From Acanthaster planci (Eukaryota > Echinodermata > Asteroidea > Valvatida > Acanthasteridae), in NCBI RefSeq assembly GCF_001949145.1, contig NW_019091356.1, forward strand, positions 3,819,386 to 3,883,385: a stretch of 64,000 nucleotides of DNA, given 5' to 3'. The position numbers were made by a program, and so were the translations under genes. The notes beneath the pieces are model-generated. The model was given only the letters and a program-made list of their open reading frames with translations, did not search any database and was not told the DNA's origin. Below, in pieces: positions 25,301-37,300 of this stretch (position 1 is the stretch's first letter; each line of letters starts with the position of its first letter).

Positions 25301-28300
25301 CATTCCATTTAAATAGTGTCTTGGTGGATGTGAAGCTACTGGTACCTAGGGTTGTTACGTCCCTGAATGACAGATAGAATACACCATTTTATCAAGGATG
25401 CGTCAGTTGGTTGACTGGACATGCAACCAGGTCGATGCTCAAAGTCCAGTTAATGATCGGGGCCAGCAGTCATCAGCGCAATCCTAATTATTGCTCTCTG
25501 ACAGGGATAATCTTGGTGGAACCGGACACCCCGAAACCCGAACCACTTGATGCGATGCTATTCCCAAAACCCACACCACTTTCTCTATCCTCTCTGGCAT
25601 CGACTGTCCCTTCCCCCGCCCTCCCGAGTGCAAATTGGCCCTTCCTCTACACCCCCAAAGGACCACCGTGCCCCTTCTCCTCGGTCTCCGCTCTTTAATT
25701 GCCACTGATAGCCATCGCAGAGAAATGAAAGGGCCAGTCAGATGGACTTTGAATTGATGAATTGCTTTGAACTTTTTCAGTAACTAATTTTCCACCTGTG
25801 TATGTTTGGCGCCTTAACATTTATAAATCCCACTTAACTTTTTTGGACAGCTCTGACAAAATAAAATGCAGGAAATTTTCTAATGAATAAACAGATCTTA
25901 ATAAGAATTTGGAGAAGGAATGAAACTTGGAAAGTTTTATAAACGTCTACGTGCAAACTGCAGAGTGGATTTATATGAACGGAATCGTTGGAACAGTAGA
26001 CCTGGTTTGACCTGTGACACGTTGGCTCATGATTTCAAATAAGCAAAACATCCCAAGCATCTTTTTGCACGTTTTCTCTACTATCCACAAGTGTTCCCTG
26101 ACTTTTGTTGATAACTATCACCATGGTGACCATGAGCAATGCTTTGGGTCACATGCTAATCAAATGAACCAGGCGCCCGGTACCTGGTTGCATAACAAGT
26201 CTGCAGGTGGAAAAAATACATCCACCTTGATGTCAGTTCAACAGTCATTAACCTACATGTTAAGTACAAGAACCAGACAAACCAATCTAGCTTGTATGTG
26301 TCACTAGGCTTAAAGCTTATCTGTTACAAGCAAGCAGTGACTGTGGTTGTTAAAAAGCCGCAAGTGTGCTTCAATTTTTTTTTCCAATCCCCTGTGACTG
26401 GAATTACTGTTGACAGTCAAGTGGACCAGAGACTGATGCTGTTGGTCAAACCCTCACAAGCCACGATCTTCAACATGCAAAGTTTGTATATGTCTTCGTT
26501 AACCACATCCTACCACAAAGGGGGAGGGGGAGGGGAAGGGAGAAGAGGGGGGTGATGGCCCATTTTGGAGGGAATGTATCACTTGCGTTCTGGGCAGAAT
26601 TCTCATGAGCATTATCACTGAGGATGAAGTACATGTACATGTCCATGTACCTGTTTCCACTTGCTACATCAAAACAAATTAAATTTGCTCTCTGGTGCCA
26701 GTAAGAATAATTAGATTACCATTAGAATGCACCATCCAGGCATTCTCTTCACGGAGAGAAACTCTCCCGCCATCTGTTCTGAATCTTCAATGGTTATAGC
26801 ACGTGTAGAATATCTCTGTCCGCTCCGAGCAGGAACGAAAGAGGGCATGTTTTAACACATTTCCCAAGCGTTGTGTGTATGCGCCCTCGTTTAACACGTA
26901 CTATACCTTTCACATGTCTGTTTGATAATGCCAGTATATTCAAATTACGTTACAGTAGCCTTTCATTTCCTATGAGTAGACTTGTAGCGACATAATCCAG
27001 TACACCTGTTACTACCAGTGGACTCATAGTCGGCAGTTGATGTGTTCAAATGACAATGACAGTCCTTTGGTAGGAATGTGGAGGCGTGTAAGTTAATGGG
27101 CATTTGGAGCAGGGCACTCTTGAGAACGTGCAACGAATTTACGCTTAAATGTGTGGTCTTCGCACGCACACCGAACGCGCGCAAGAGCCCGGTTGGAAAA
27201 CGTCTCACCAGCCTGTCTTTGATTTACCGCCGAGGGTGCACTTCAACTCGGGGTGGATGGGCATGCATAATGCAAGTAATGACACAAGTCATGTAGAGCC
27301 ATGATTTTCTGCCTCCTTTTGTGGAGTCCAGTTCAGTTAGGTGCAGCTATGACCGTGCTATAACCCGTACTGGGGAACATTTAGTGGGACATCCACAGAT
27401 ATGGCGTGAGCACAGAAAACAATCTGTGGCACAAGGACACTGTAGGTCTACGAGTGCAAGAGCCCTTAGTTCATAGTCGAGAACATTTGGATGAATGTGT
27501 GCACTGAACAGTGTGAGTACAAGCTGAATGATAGATCCAGAGATGTGTGGAACCATACATGTAAATGAGCATGAATACCACGGCCCTTTGCCTTGTTCCT
27601 TTGCCTTTCCAAACAGGCAAGATGCTTCACTTTCTCCATCTCGAGACCGGTTTACACATGTCCGTGTACATGTGCTTCTTTACAATGCCTAGGCTGTACA
27701 TGTGTATGTGATTCTGCCTCATGCCCTACACTCGTCCACAGAGCTAGCACACAGGAATGGGACATGCTTTGGGTATGCACATGTACATGTTGTACTCCTG
27801 ACTTCTTGGATGGGAGTGATAGAATGTATTGGCAAAGCACCTCTCATTTTTTTAGTACACTGTAGATGCAAGAGCACATCCTGTGATCCCGCACCCTTGG
27901 GAAAAAATGAGGTCCAGCAGGTTTACTGTACGTTGTTCACAGCAAGACAAACAGCCGGTGCTTTTTTGTGTGGATGTGGATTAAACGAAGACCCCCCCCA
28001 TTGCCGGAGCATTGCCGGAGCTCTTGTGCATATATGCTAGCGTTGCTGGTCGTAGACGAGAGTGCATGCTTCTATTTTGGTGGAGCTGTCAGCATATATC
28101 GGCAGCATGACTTGGTAAAAAAACATCACGGAGGGGTCCCCCAACGGGCCATGTTAGCCCCACCAAAAATAAATCGCAGCATGTACCCGGGGAATGAAAA
28201 GCACCTGGTCAGGTGATGGCTGTCTGGAATTGAGGGGGAACATGTGCCCCAGCTGTCAGACCCAGTTTTGAATTCCTGTCTCTTTGAGAAAGAAAAAGAA

Positions 28301-31300
28301 AAAAAAAGTTGAGATCACTGCTGAATTGTTGGTCGCTCCAGCAGGACGAATGATGGTTTGGCAGTCACGTATTGTATGGGGTCCGTCGAGATGTGTTACC
28401 ATGCCAGGGGCATGCAGTATGGATTAACCAATTACGACAGGTTCATGTATGGTGCTTGTAGAACTCAGCCTTGAAAATTCATTGCCAGCAAAGCAGCTGC
28501 TTCAGATTTCAAAGATGTTCTCATGTGTGGTCAGTACACTTTGAGATCATCATGTCAAACTTTAACACAGAATGAGTAGTAGCCTTGAATGGTTCACTTC
28601 ATTACCTCAGGTAAGTTTGATTTTAGGTTGGAAATAGAAAAATGTAAAGGAAACCAAGCGATCGATTGATCGATTGATTGCAGCCAAAGACTGACTAAAA
28701 GCAGTGCAACGTTCCACCTCAGAAATCCACAAGGGGAGAAATTCAAGTTGTAGATTTAAAGAGGAGGTTTAGATTAGGACTGTACTTGGTTTACACTTCC
28801 TGCGTGGAGGGACCCGGATATGTCATTGAATTAGAGCCGATTTCTGCTGTCCGCCTATAAAACGTGAGCAAGACACACTGATCGGCAAGTTCCAAATTAT
28901 CCGTTTGCCGGCCAGAAATGCCACATGAGATGAAAAAAGGCCTGTGGGAATTAGTTTAGAATTGAAGTTGTTTTTCTAAAAGGACTATTGTCTGCACAGA
29001 ATCTGCTCAAAGTTTGTATATGGAATTGAAATGCACAAGTTAAATATGATTCTTTTGGAACTGGCTATGTGGAAAGTAGGAAAAAAGAAAGAAAAGAAAA
29101 TTCAACAGATATGGCAATGTCTCTTGTTCCCTGTTCAGATTTCCAAGTCACATTGCAGACTTTCCTATCTGCCCCGAGTTGAAGTGCACCCCCATGTGGG
29201 TGGGGAAGCGAGTGGGTTTGATTTGGTTCAACCTGCCCCTGGAGGAGTCCCCTTTAAAATCTCTTTTGTAATGAGTGAGACAATGCCGTGCATCATTCAC
29301 TGGTTCCCTGCCTCACTTGATGCCTCCAACAGCTGCATTGCGGTCAAAGTGAGCTCACTTTGTAGGACTGTCCCGTGAAAAGTTCCGGAGGTGTTATGTT
29401 GGAGACCCTCAGCTAATAACAGAGGATGAGTCAGAGGTTTCATGCCTCGCCATCCAGAAAATGCACAGTACCGCAGCAACTCCGTAATTGGAACAAACAG
29501 GTCAATGAGAACTCGGAGGAAGGGAAGGTGTTATCTCCCCTCCCTCCAATTTATAGCAGCTTTAGACCTGAGGACTTATTTTTCTCCTCTAAGCTTCTTT
29601 TACTAAGCACATCCATGAGTCCTCGAAAAAAGCACCACTTTGCAAGAGCCCAGTGACTCAGTCTTTGTACGAGAACTTTAAGAGCAGTCAAGTCCCATGC
29701 ATGTAAATGAATTATTTGTTTCATATTCCGCAATCATTCAAAGTCCCCTTGATTGATTTTTGAAGGATCAGTGGTCGATACTGTAAGGCTGATTCAGCAT
29801 TCCTCAAAACCTGTCTGCTTTTTGTGAAGTTTGGAAAGTTCCCCTCCTTGCGAAAATCTGTGGATTCTAACCATCCATTGTTCTCTGTATTTTGTCCCTC
29901 TTGCATCTGTTCAGGATTCAGACGGCGGTCAGCTAGATGCTGAGGTGGCCCGCATCGAGCTACGAGAGGCCCGTTCCCGTATCCACCAGCTGGAGGAGAA
30001 CCTGTACGGCAAGCAGGCCGCCCTGGAGCAGGTGCAGCGGGAGATGGAGGAGCTGCGAGCTGGTGCTGCAGCTGCTGCGCTGACCAGCAGTAATGGTCCC
30101 AGCAGCAACGGCAGTGGCAAAGCTGAGGTGGGTAGGATGGCGTCGTTGGCCGTGTCCTAAAGTTATGTCTGCGGCTCAAGATAACATGTTCACCTATGTA
30201 GGTCAGTGACTAGCAGCTTTTGCCATAGCCTATAGACCTGTGTATTAGAGCCACAGCCAGTTGCTCTGTGCAAAGCTTTTTCAGTCAGATACGGAACCAC
30301 AGGTCACATCCAAAACTCATCTCACAACAACACTTTACAGTCGGCTTGCACTGGTGCCCTAGATCCCCGAGTTTATGATGAGATCACTTATTAAGTCGGC
30401 TAGCCGGTCCGAACAAGCTGAAGAGTTGACTTGCTAAAGCATCTGCATTAGCGGGCATAAGGTTGCAGGTTCCAGCCCGGGTTCCACCCAAGTCCCACCC
30501 ACGTAAACCTTTCCCATGGTCTTTTGGAAAGCACTGAGTGCTGAATGCAGATTTGGGAACCAGCTGCTGTGTTGGTACCAGGCTTTTGGCATGCCTAGGT
30601 ACATTTATGATGAACTCTATGTTGACACCAGCCTTGGTTTAGCACCCTGCTCACTGAGGTGGGCACCATTTGCTCATTGGTCAACAATAATAAAATCTGC
30701 ACTTTTTTGTGACGTGCTCAGCCTGTAAAGTGTAGAATCTACTTCATATATACAGAGCAGAAATATCCAAGTCATTCATATACTTGGACTTAGCCTTGTT
30801 TTCCCCTCCCCTTCCCAGAGTGTCTTGCTGCAGTGTTCTGATTTCCTCTCCCAGTGGAAGAATCCAAGGACAAGTCGAAGTTGCCGCATAAAGCCCTAAT
30901 CTTTTAACAATAGTTACCACATTAGCCAATTTCCTGCGTGACCAAGCATTCCTGTGCTAAAGTTACCCCTCCGTCTCACCCCTCTCTCCTCAAGGGCAGA
31001 TTGCCTTGCTGGTCTATCGGCCCTTTTCATGTCCCCTTGGACACGATGCTTACAAGTGTTCAAATCTAATTAAGAGATTGCTCCACACATGCTTGATATA
31101 ATTTTCTATTTTGCACCTCCCCTTTGGGGCGGAAGCCAGCTTTGATTTGGTCAATTTCCTGGGAAACAGCAGTGCACCCCTTGGTGTGCCCCTGTAGGAC
31201 TTCTCCACACTTATTCCCTGAGACGGCGGCACGCATCACCCGTAGATGAGGCCGATTAACATTGACCTTGATGCAAATTCGCTGCACCTTTTTAAACTCA

Positions 31301-34300
31301 ATTAACACCTCCCCCGTATACCGAGGTGCGATCTCCCCTTGCATGTCGTAAATTGCGACAGACTGTCTGGAACAACGAGGGTAAAGTCAAAACTGTTGTC
31401 TTTCGCGAGATTATTCACAGTCCCGTTGGGAGATATCTAAGATGCTGGGGGGGAGGTGGTCCCGGCAGCCTAAGCTGTCGGAGCAAATTGGCCCTAATTG
31501 ATTTGACATGACACCTGAAGTGTCTGTAATGTGATACACATGATTAGATCATCTTTGGGGATGTGTCAGTGATATCTTAATTCACACTGCCTCTGCAAGG
31601 CTCGTGAAATATCCCTTTCAAGTGTCTCTGAAATGACTAGAGTGTTTGTTTCAACCACATCTTTGTCCCGCCTTCAAATCTGTTTTGAGCCCAAATATCA
31701 TGATGTGAAGTGCCTGTACATCTCTAGCCACTTCTGCCCCTTCAAATAACCCCTTAATCTTGACCTCCCCCATCCCATACTCTGACCTTTCACCACCCAC
31801 CGTCTGTGCACAGTTAAGACTGGCTTTTCTGTGGGTAGTGACTGTGACTCAACCGTTCACAGCTGTCATACCGGTGGCTGCGTGCTGTGGATGCAGGTTG
31901 TTCTACGTGTACTTTAAATAATCAGGTGGCACCGTGCCACCGGAACAGTACAGATTTGGCCTTAGCATTTTAACAACGTTCATGTGTGTCCCCAGGTGTC
32001 GACAGCAATGCAGCTGTAAAAAGCAGCACAAGTGTAGCTTACTCATATTCTCCTTCTCATGAAACTAATAACATGGCATTAATTTGTACTTGGGTATCAA
32101 AAGAGTTCATTCCCTATTGTTACCCTGATAATATGCCGATTAATTAACACTGATCCGTTACAGGTTTGTTGGTCTGTGCAACAATTTTAAGTACTGTGCC
32201 TTGTTGGGACAGTTTAAATTTGAATCAAGTCTACCTAGGCTCACATCGTGCACCGTTTGTTAACGAAATATAGTTGTAAAGTACCGTGCTCAGGAACATA
32301 CGCACTCCCCGATTGTCAAATGTGAAACGCTGCTGGTATCATAACCTTCCTGGTGGCTGGACTGGTTATTTCCAACGTCTCACCTGTCTGGCAGAATTTT
32401 TACCCCCTTCCGTAATTGCTTTGGATAGGTCTCTGTTCTTACTGTATTCATGATGCATGAGAGTGTTTGTATCTCACAAAAGCATCCATTTTGCTAACTC
32501 TCGCTGGATTGGGAGTAACCGCTCTTTCACGAAGGCTTGCCACTCCAATTTATGGCACGAACCTCGACAGCGAGACTGCCAATTTGCGGGGTCACGACCG
32601 CACGCACCACATAACTTACGAAGCCTGCCGCTATCTACATGTAGCTCCCAGTAATCCATTTGAAGCAAGATATGGGACGAAGAGAACCTCCCCCCTTTGT
32701 GTTGGTCATCGTTTGATCGGAATCTCAGGAATTCTTTACAGACTTCTTGGGGGGATGTGTTAGGTAACAATAGTCTAGAGTGTGTATAGGGATTGGACAT
32801 GTAAGGGGGGTACCCCTCTGTCCCATATCTTGCCTGGTATACAGTAATCTGTTAGTGAACTGGTATCACCAACCTAGGTTGTAGTGGCCATAGAAAGCCT
32901 AGTAGCTGTAACCCACTGCAGTACCTGTGTGGACTGGCGCACCCAGCTTGCCCTGTACATGCAGGTGACTCAACGAGCGGTTGTTGAATTGACCAGTGGG
33001 ACAGATACGCTAGGGGGTTGGTCTGCTAACCGGTGCTTACCGGAGGTCTGTCCACTTGCCCAGGGTGTCTCCTGATGTCACTTGGAGCAGAAATCATGTG
33101 ATTGGATTATGTTTGTGTGCATCGGGAAGGCCTGTGATTAGAAGCTGTCTGAGACTGGTTTGCGGTCAGATGCCACATAGGTGCCATTTTGAGTTGGCCT
33201 ACTGTGACAAATCTGACGAGAAAATTTATCCGAATTGGTGGCTTTTATTCATTGAATTAATCCTGTAAAACTGTTAAAAGGCACCACACGGACCCAAAGC
33301 TGAAAGCGGGCAAAGCTCAAAGGGAGGGAGAGGGGGGCAGTTTAGCCGACAGCGTTGCTCTGCTCCGATCAGGAAAACCAGACAAGCGTCTGGTTCACCT
33401 ACAAAGTCAAACTCGGTTTGTTTGAGGTTAGCACCTTGACGTTTTTTGCCCTTTCTCCCCCCCCCCCGTCTTAATGTGGCGTGCAAAAAGGAAAGAGAAG
33501 GGGGGGAAACCAGGGGCTAGATTGATTGCACCCTAGGTGTGCTTGACGAGTGATAGCTGGCACATAGCCACCCACCGTCACAGTTCATTGGAAGCAGTTC
33601 TCCCACCCACCCCCCCTTCTTTAACGAGATTGTCATCTCGGCAGGTTCCGGGAGGTGCAGTGCCAGCCTCCCCACTCAATCTCTCTCGGGTCTGTCTGTT
33701 GTTGCTGCCTCTTTTTTTTTTTTCTTGTTGGGGAATATTGATAGATTGAGTTTGATGGTGGAAGTTACTGGCTGACCTGGGTGATGTGTTCCCATGTTGC
33801 GCAAAGCGTCTTGCCCTCAGACGTACCGAATGCAGCACCGAAGTTGGTTCCCGGGATTTTCAGTACAAAAACATCTCGGCAACTTACGGTACAAGCCAGC
33901 TCAAAGTGGGCAGGGAAGCTAACAAGGATGGAGATTTGATTATCAAAACCATTCACCAAAGAATATAACGGTGTTTAAGATTTGCTCGATTGCAGCATGA
34001 CCGTTTGCTGCAACGTCACAAACTGGTAGTCAGGCTTGCTGTTTGCTGTGGGAATAACCATGTAAACTTGACTCCTGCAGCAAAAATGGTACTCTTGATT
34101 ACAACTCCCGGAGCATTTCAGGCTGTGGGATATACTTATTTGCCGAACTACACCGTGGGTGGCTGTGTTAGTCTAAAACAACACGTAATGGAAATAAAGG
34201 TAGCACTTCAAAGACTAACTGAAACAACAGCTGCGTAAGCTTTGCTGAATTAAGTATCAAAGCTTTGTTGGGCAGTACCAGTCCAAAGTGCTTTGCAAGT

Positions 34301-37300
34301 AGGTTCACTGTAGAAATTTGCTTTGCAATGCTCTTGGGCAGATCCATGAAATATGACCCTGGTGCTGCTGGTTTGGATTTGGTGCTACTCCAAAGTGCAA
34401 AGGAATCCACAGGGTATAGCATTTAGGATTCCTCAGGGCAGTTCTGAAGCGTACACCAAACCTGTTTGGGAACACCGACTAATCTTGGAAAGTCAGCGGT
34501 GGGTTAGTGATTTGTTTTCCTTCAGCTCTCCAGGTTAAGGGTACCCTAAGGGGTAGTTAAAGATTGGATTCTAACTTAATCCAGAACTATTTGTTGTTGT
34601 TTCTTGCAGAGCTTAGAGTCTGCCGCTAAGGAGGCTGAATACAGAGCAGCGTTTGAGCAGTACAATCTTAAGGTAAATGTGGCCACCTGCCGTTCAATAG
34701 GAACACCACCCTGTCATCTGAATCAATGGGCAGTTTAGATCAAGGACCATAGTTAACCATAGTTAGACTAACTTTGATGGAAGGCACACTTAGTCGACGA
34801 TGGTTAGACTAGTCTAGTCAATTATTTGTGCCAGGCTATCCAGGTTGGTCGCATCGTTGGTTGCCATAGACCAATTTGAAAAGCACAGTGCCGAAATGAC
34901 CAGTTATAAGAAAAATGCCAGGAAAACAGTATGTCACTAATAAACTACCATTTTTACCTCTATTTTTGTTATTTTGCCCTTCCTGCGGTCACTTTTCCTC
35001 CCAGCAAGCTGACAACGGTTGACTAGGGTCGTTTGCACTTCAACTTCACTGCACATGTGTTAAGTACGTCACGAATCAACCACTAGTTAACTCGTGGTCC
35101 TTGATCGAACTTGTCCAATAATGCACGTGTCAAATCCTAGTGGCCTTTAGTTTTGCCTTACTTTTGCAAGTTTTTTAATTTTGCAAGTACAGTGTGCACC
35201 GTTGCCAAAGAGCTTGTGTTTGGAAAATTGAAGGCTGGCTTGGTCAAGGACTTCATCCACCTACCTCCTGCGGGGACGTCCTTGCCCTTTGACCTGTATA
35301 AATGCCCCGATAGCAGGCTGGATTGAATCATGCTCAGCTGTGGGTCCGGTAATAGAAAAAAATTCTGTCAGCACCCGTCAATTTTTTTTTTATCAATCCA
35401 ACGCTGTTATCACCACGGCATTGAAAATCCTTTTTTTTTTAGTAAATAATGAATTTATTGAGATAACGTGTAATTGAATTCAAATACATGTAATTGTACG
35501 CTTCCTCTTTTCTTCCTCTTATACTCTTCTCTCCCCCTTCCCCCTCCCCCCCCCGACAAAAACCATTCATCCTGGATGCCGCAAATAGCTGAACTCATTT
35601 TTTTTTTTGAAGAGTTGGGAAAAATCAGTATGACAGGCTGACGACAGAAGATTTGATTGCCTTCCCGTCAAAACACAGTGATAAAGGCAAGGTCCCCCCA
35701 ACATACAAACGCGGACAGTTTAGCTTGGCTCTGTAACTTGTATTTTGCCAGATCAGCATATTTGCAGTTTCCCGTCTGACCTAGTTTTCCTCGACTCACC
35801 TGAACGTTGTCATCTCCCAACCCCCTGAAAAGGAGAAATCTGAACAGTTGCTAATAAGATAGGATCATGTTTACTGAAAGAGATTTGCAGTTTGCAGCCA
35901 AAGAAGTTTTGTGTTTTGTGAAGTGTTCTGTTCATAGTCTCTATGAGCTTTCCTTAAAGCCATCTATGTGCAGACATTATAGGCTATCGGCCTTGAGCAA
36001 AAGCGCCCCCTCATCAGTTGAAAAGAGCCATGTTGGTATGGAGGGTTCGTTTTTTTGGTAGCGATGTGACTGTGAGGCATGCTTTTCATAGTCTTTGTGA
36101 ACTGGCAAAGTACAGTTCCCGCCAAAGGAGCCTCCGTTAACGAAGAAAAAATTGTGCCTCTGTTGGTCTCGCTCGGGCTCTATTATGAACTTTCCTTTCC
36201 ATTTAGTGATTCCCACGCTCAATGTTACTGTGACTGGATCATTTGGAGTAATTGAGCGCAAAGGGAAGTTGAAGGGAGAGGAGCTGGGTGGACAGGCGCT
36301 TGTTCTCTGGGCTGGCATCAGCCAGAGGGGACGGGTTGAAACTTCAGTTCATCAATGTCACTGCAGTTATCAGCACAGTGCAGTGATTGTAAATCAACTG
36401 CCGGCTGGGGCTTTGTAGCACTGGCCTAGGTCAGGATGACCCTTCGTCTCTGGCCAAGCTTCGACAGTATTTGTTGTGACTCAGCACTGAGGAAAAAGAT
36501 AAGCTCAGATGGACACCTTAATGCAGCACTGGTTTCCAATATTACTAGGCAGAATTCCCCATCTAGTATTTAAAATCTTCAGTATACCTCCTCTCTCCCC
36601 AAAGTGTTTGGCTTTATGTATGAAGTTCTTGTAAATATAAAGATTCTGTTTGTCGTTATTGTTTTTTCCACTTGTTCAAACATACGAATCATTGTTTACA
36701 AAGCCATATGCAATCATCAGGCACCATTGCTGCTCCTGTGTACTGAAAGTAAGGGCATTGTTGGTGTGAAATAAAGATATATTCACGTCTTGACCTCGAA
36801 CGTCATTGGCAGAATGCGGTTTTCCTTTGGTTTTAGTGATTGGCATAAGTGGAAGGCTTTAACTACATCCTGCTGGGGATTCTGGATCCAGACACGTATG
36901 CTTTATATGCGTGGCCGGGGTCCCCGAACTTGGACAAAGGGAACAGGGCCTTATAACAAAAGACCGTACTTGGAACAAAAGATCAGGCTGCTGGGAATTA
37001 CCGACATTTTTTCACTCTCAAAAGTGGTGATAATCCAGCCTTGTTTTGAAACAGTATACCACGGTTTGGGGCATTTAGAGCGAGCGGATTACTACCGGCG
37101 ACAAAAGTGCTCCANNNNNNNNNNNNNNNNNNNNNNNNNNNNNNNNNNNNNNNNNNNNNNNNNNNNNNNNNNNNGCCTGGCTGAAATACTCAGGCGTCAG
37201 TAGATTTTGTCTGTCAGGGTAGAGTGGACACCAGACAGTCCTTCACATGTTTGTAAGTGTCCAGAAAATGAAGATTTTTTAAAGAAATTTGAAAACAGAA

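Larger units (their letters stand above)
23142..29914 (+). other. AKAP9: AKAP9-like intron 3 (6.8 kb)
   Basis: Holds a 106-bp tandem duplication (23329-23540), a degenerate minisatellite (24621-24742), a hairpin element (25180-25237), a long ACATGTACATGTCCATGTAC run (26629-26651), and a G/A-rich tract near 26518-26555. Short ORFs show no family resemblance. Confidence 0.65.

Noticed and set aside
36790-37203. 137-codon ORF across the N gap
   Set aside because: Its frame runs through 60 unknown bases, so its length is an artefact.
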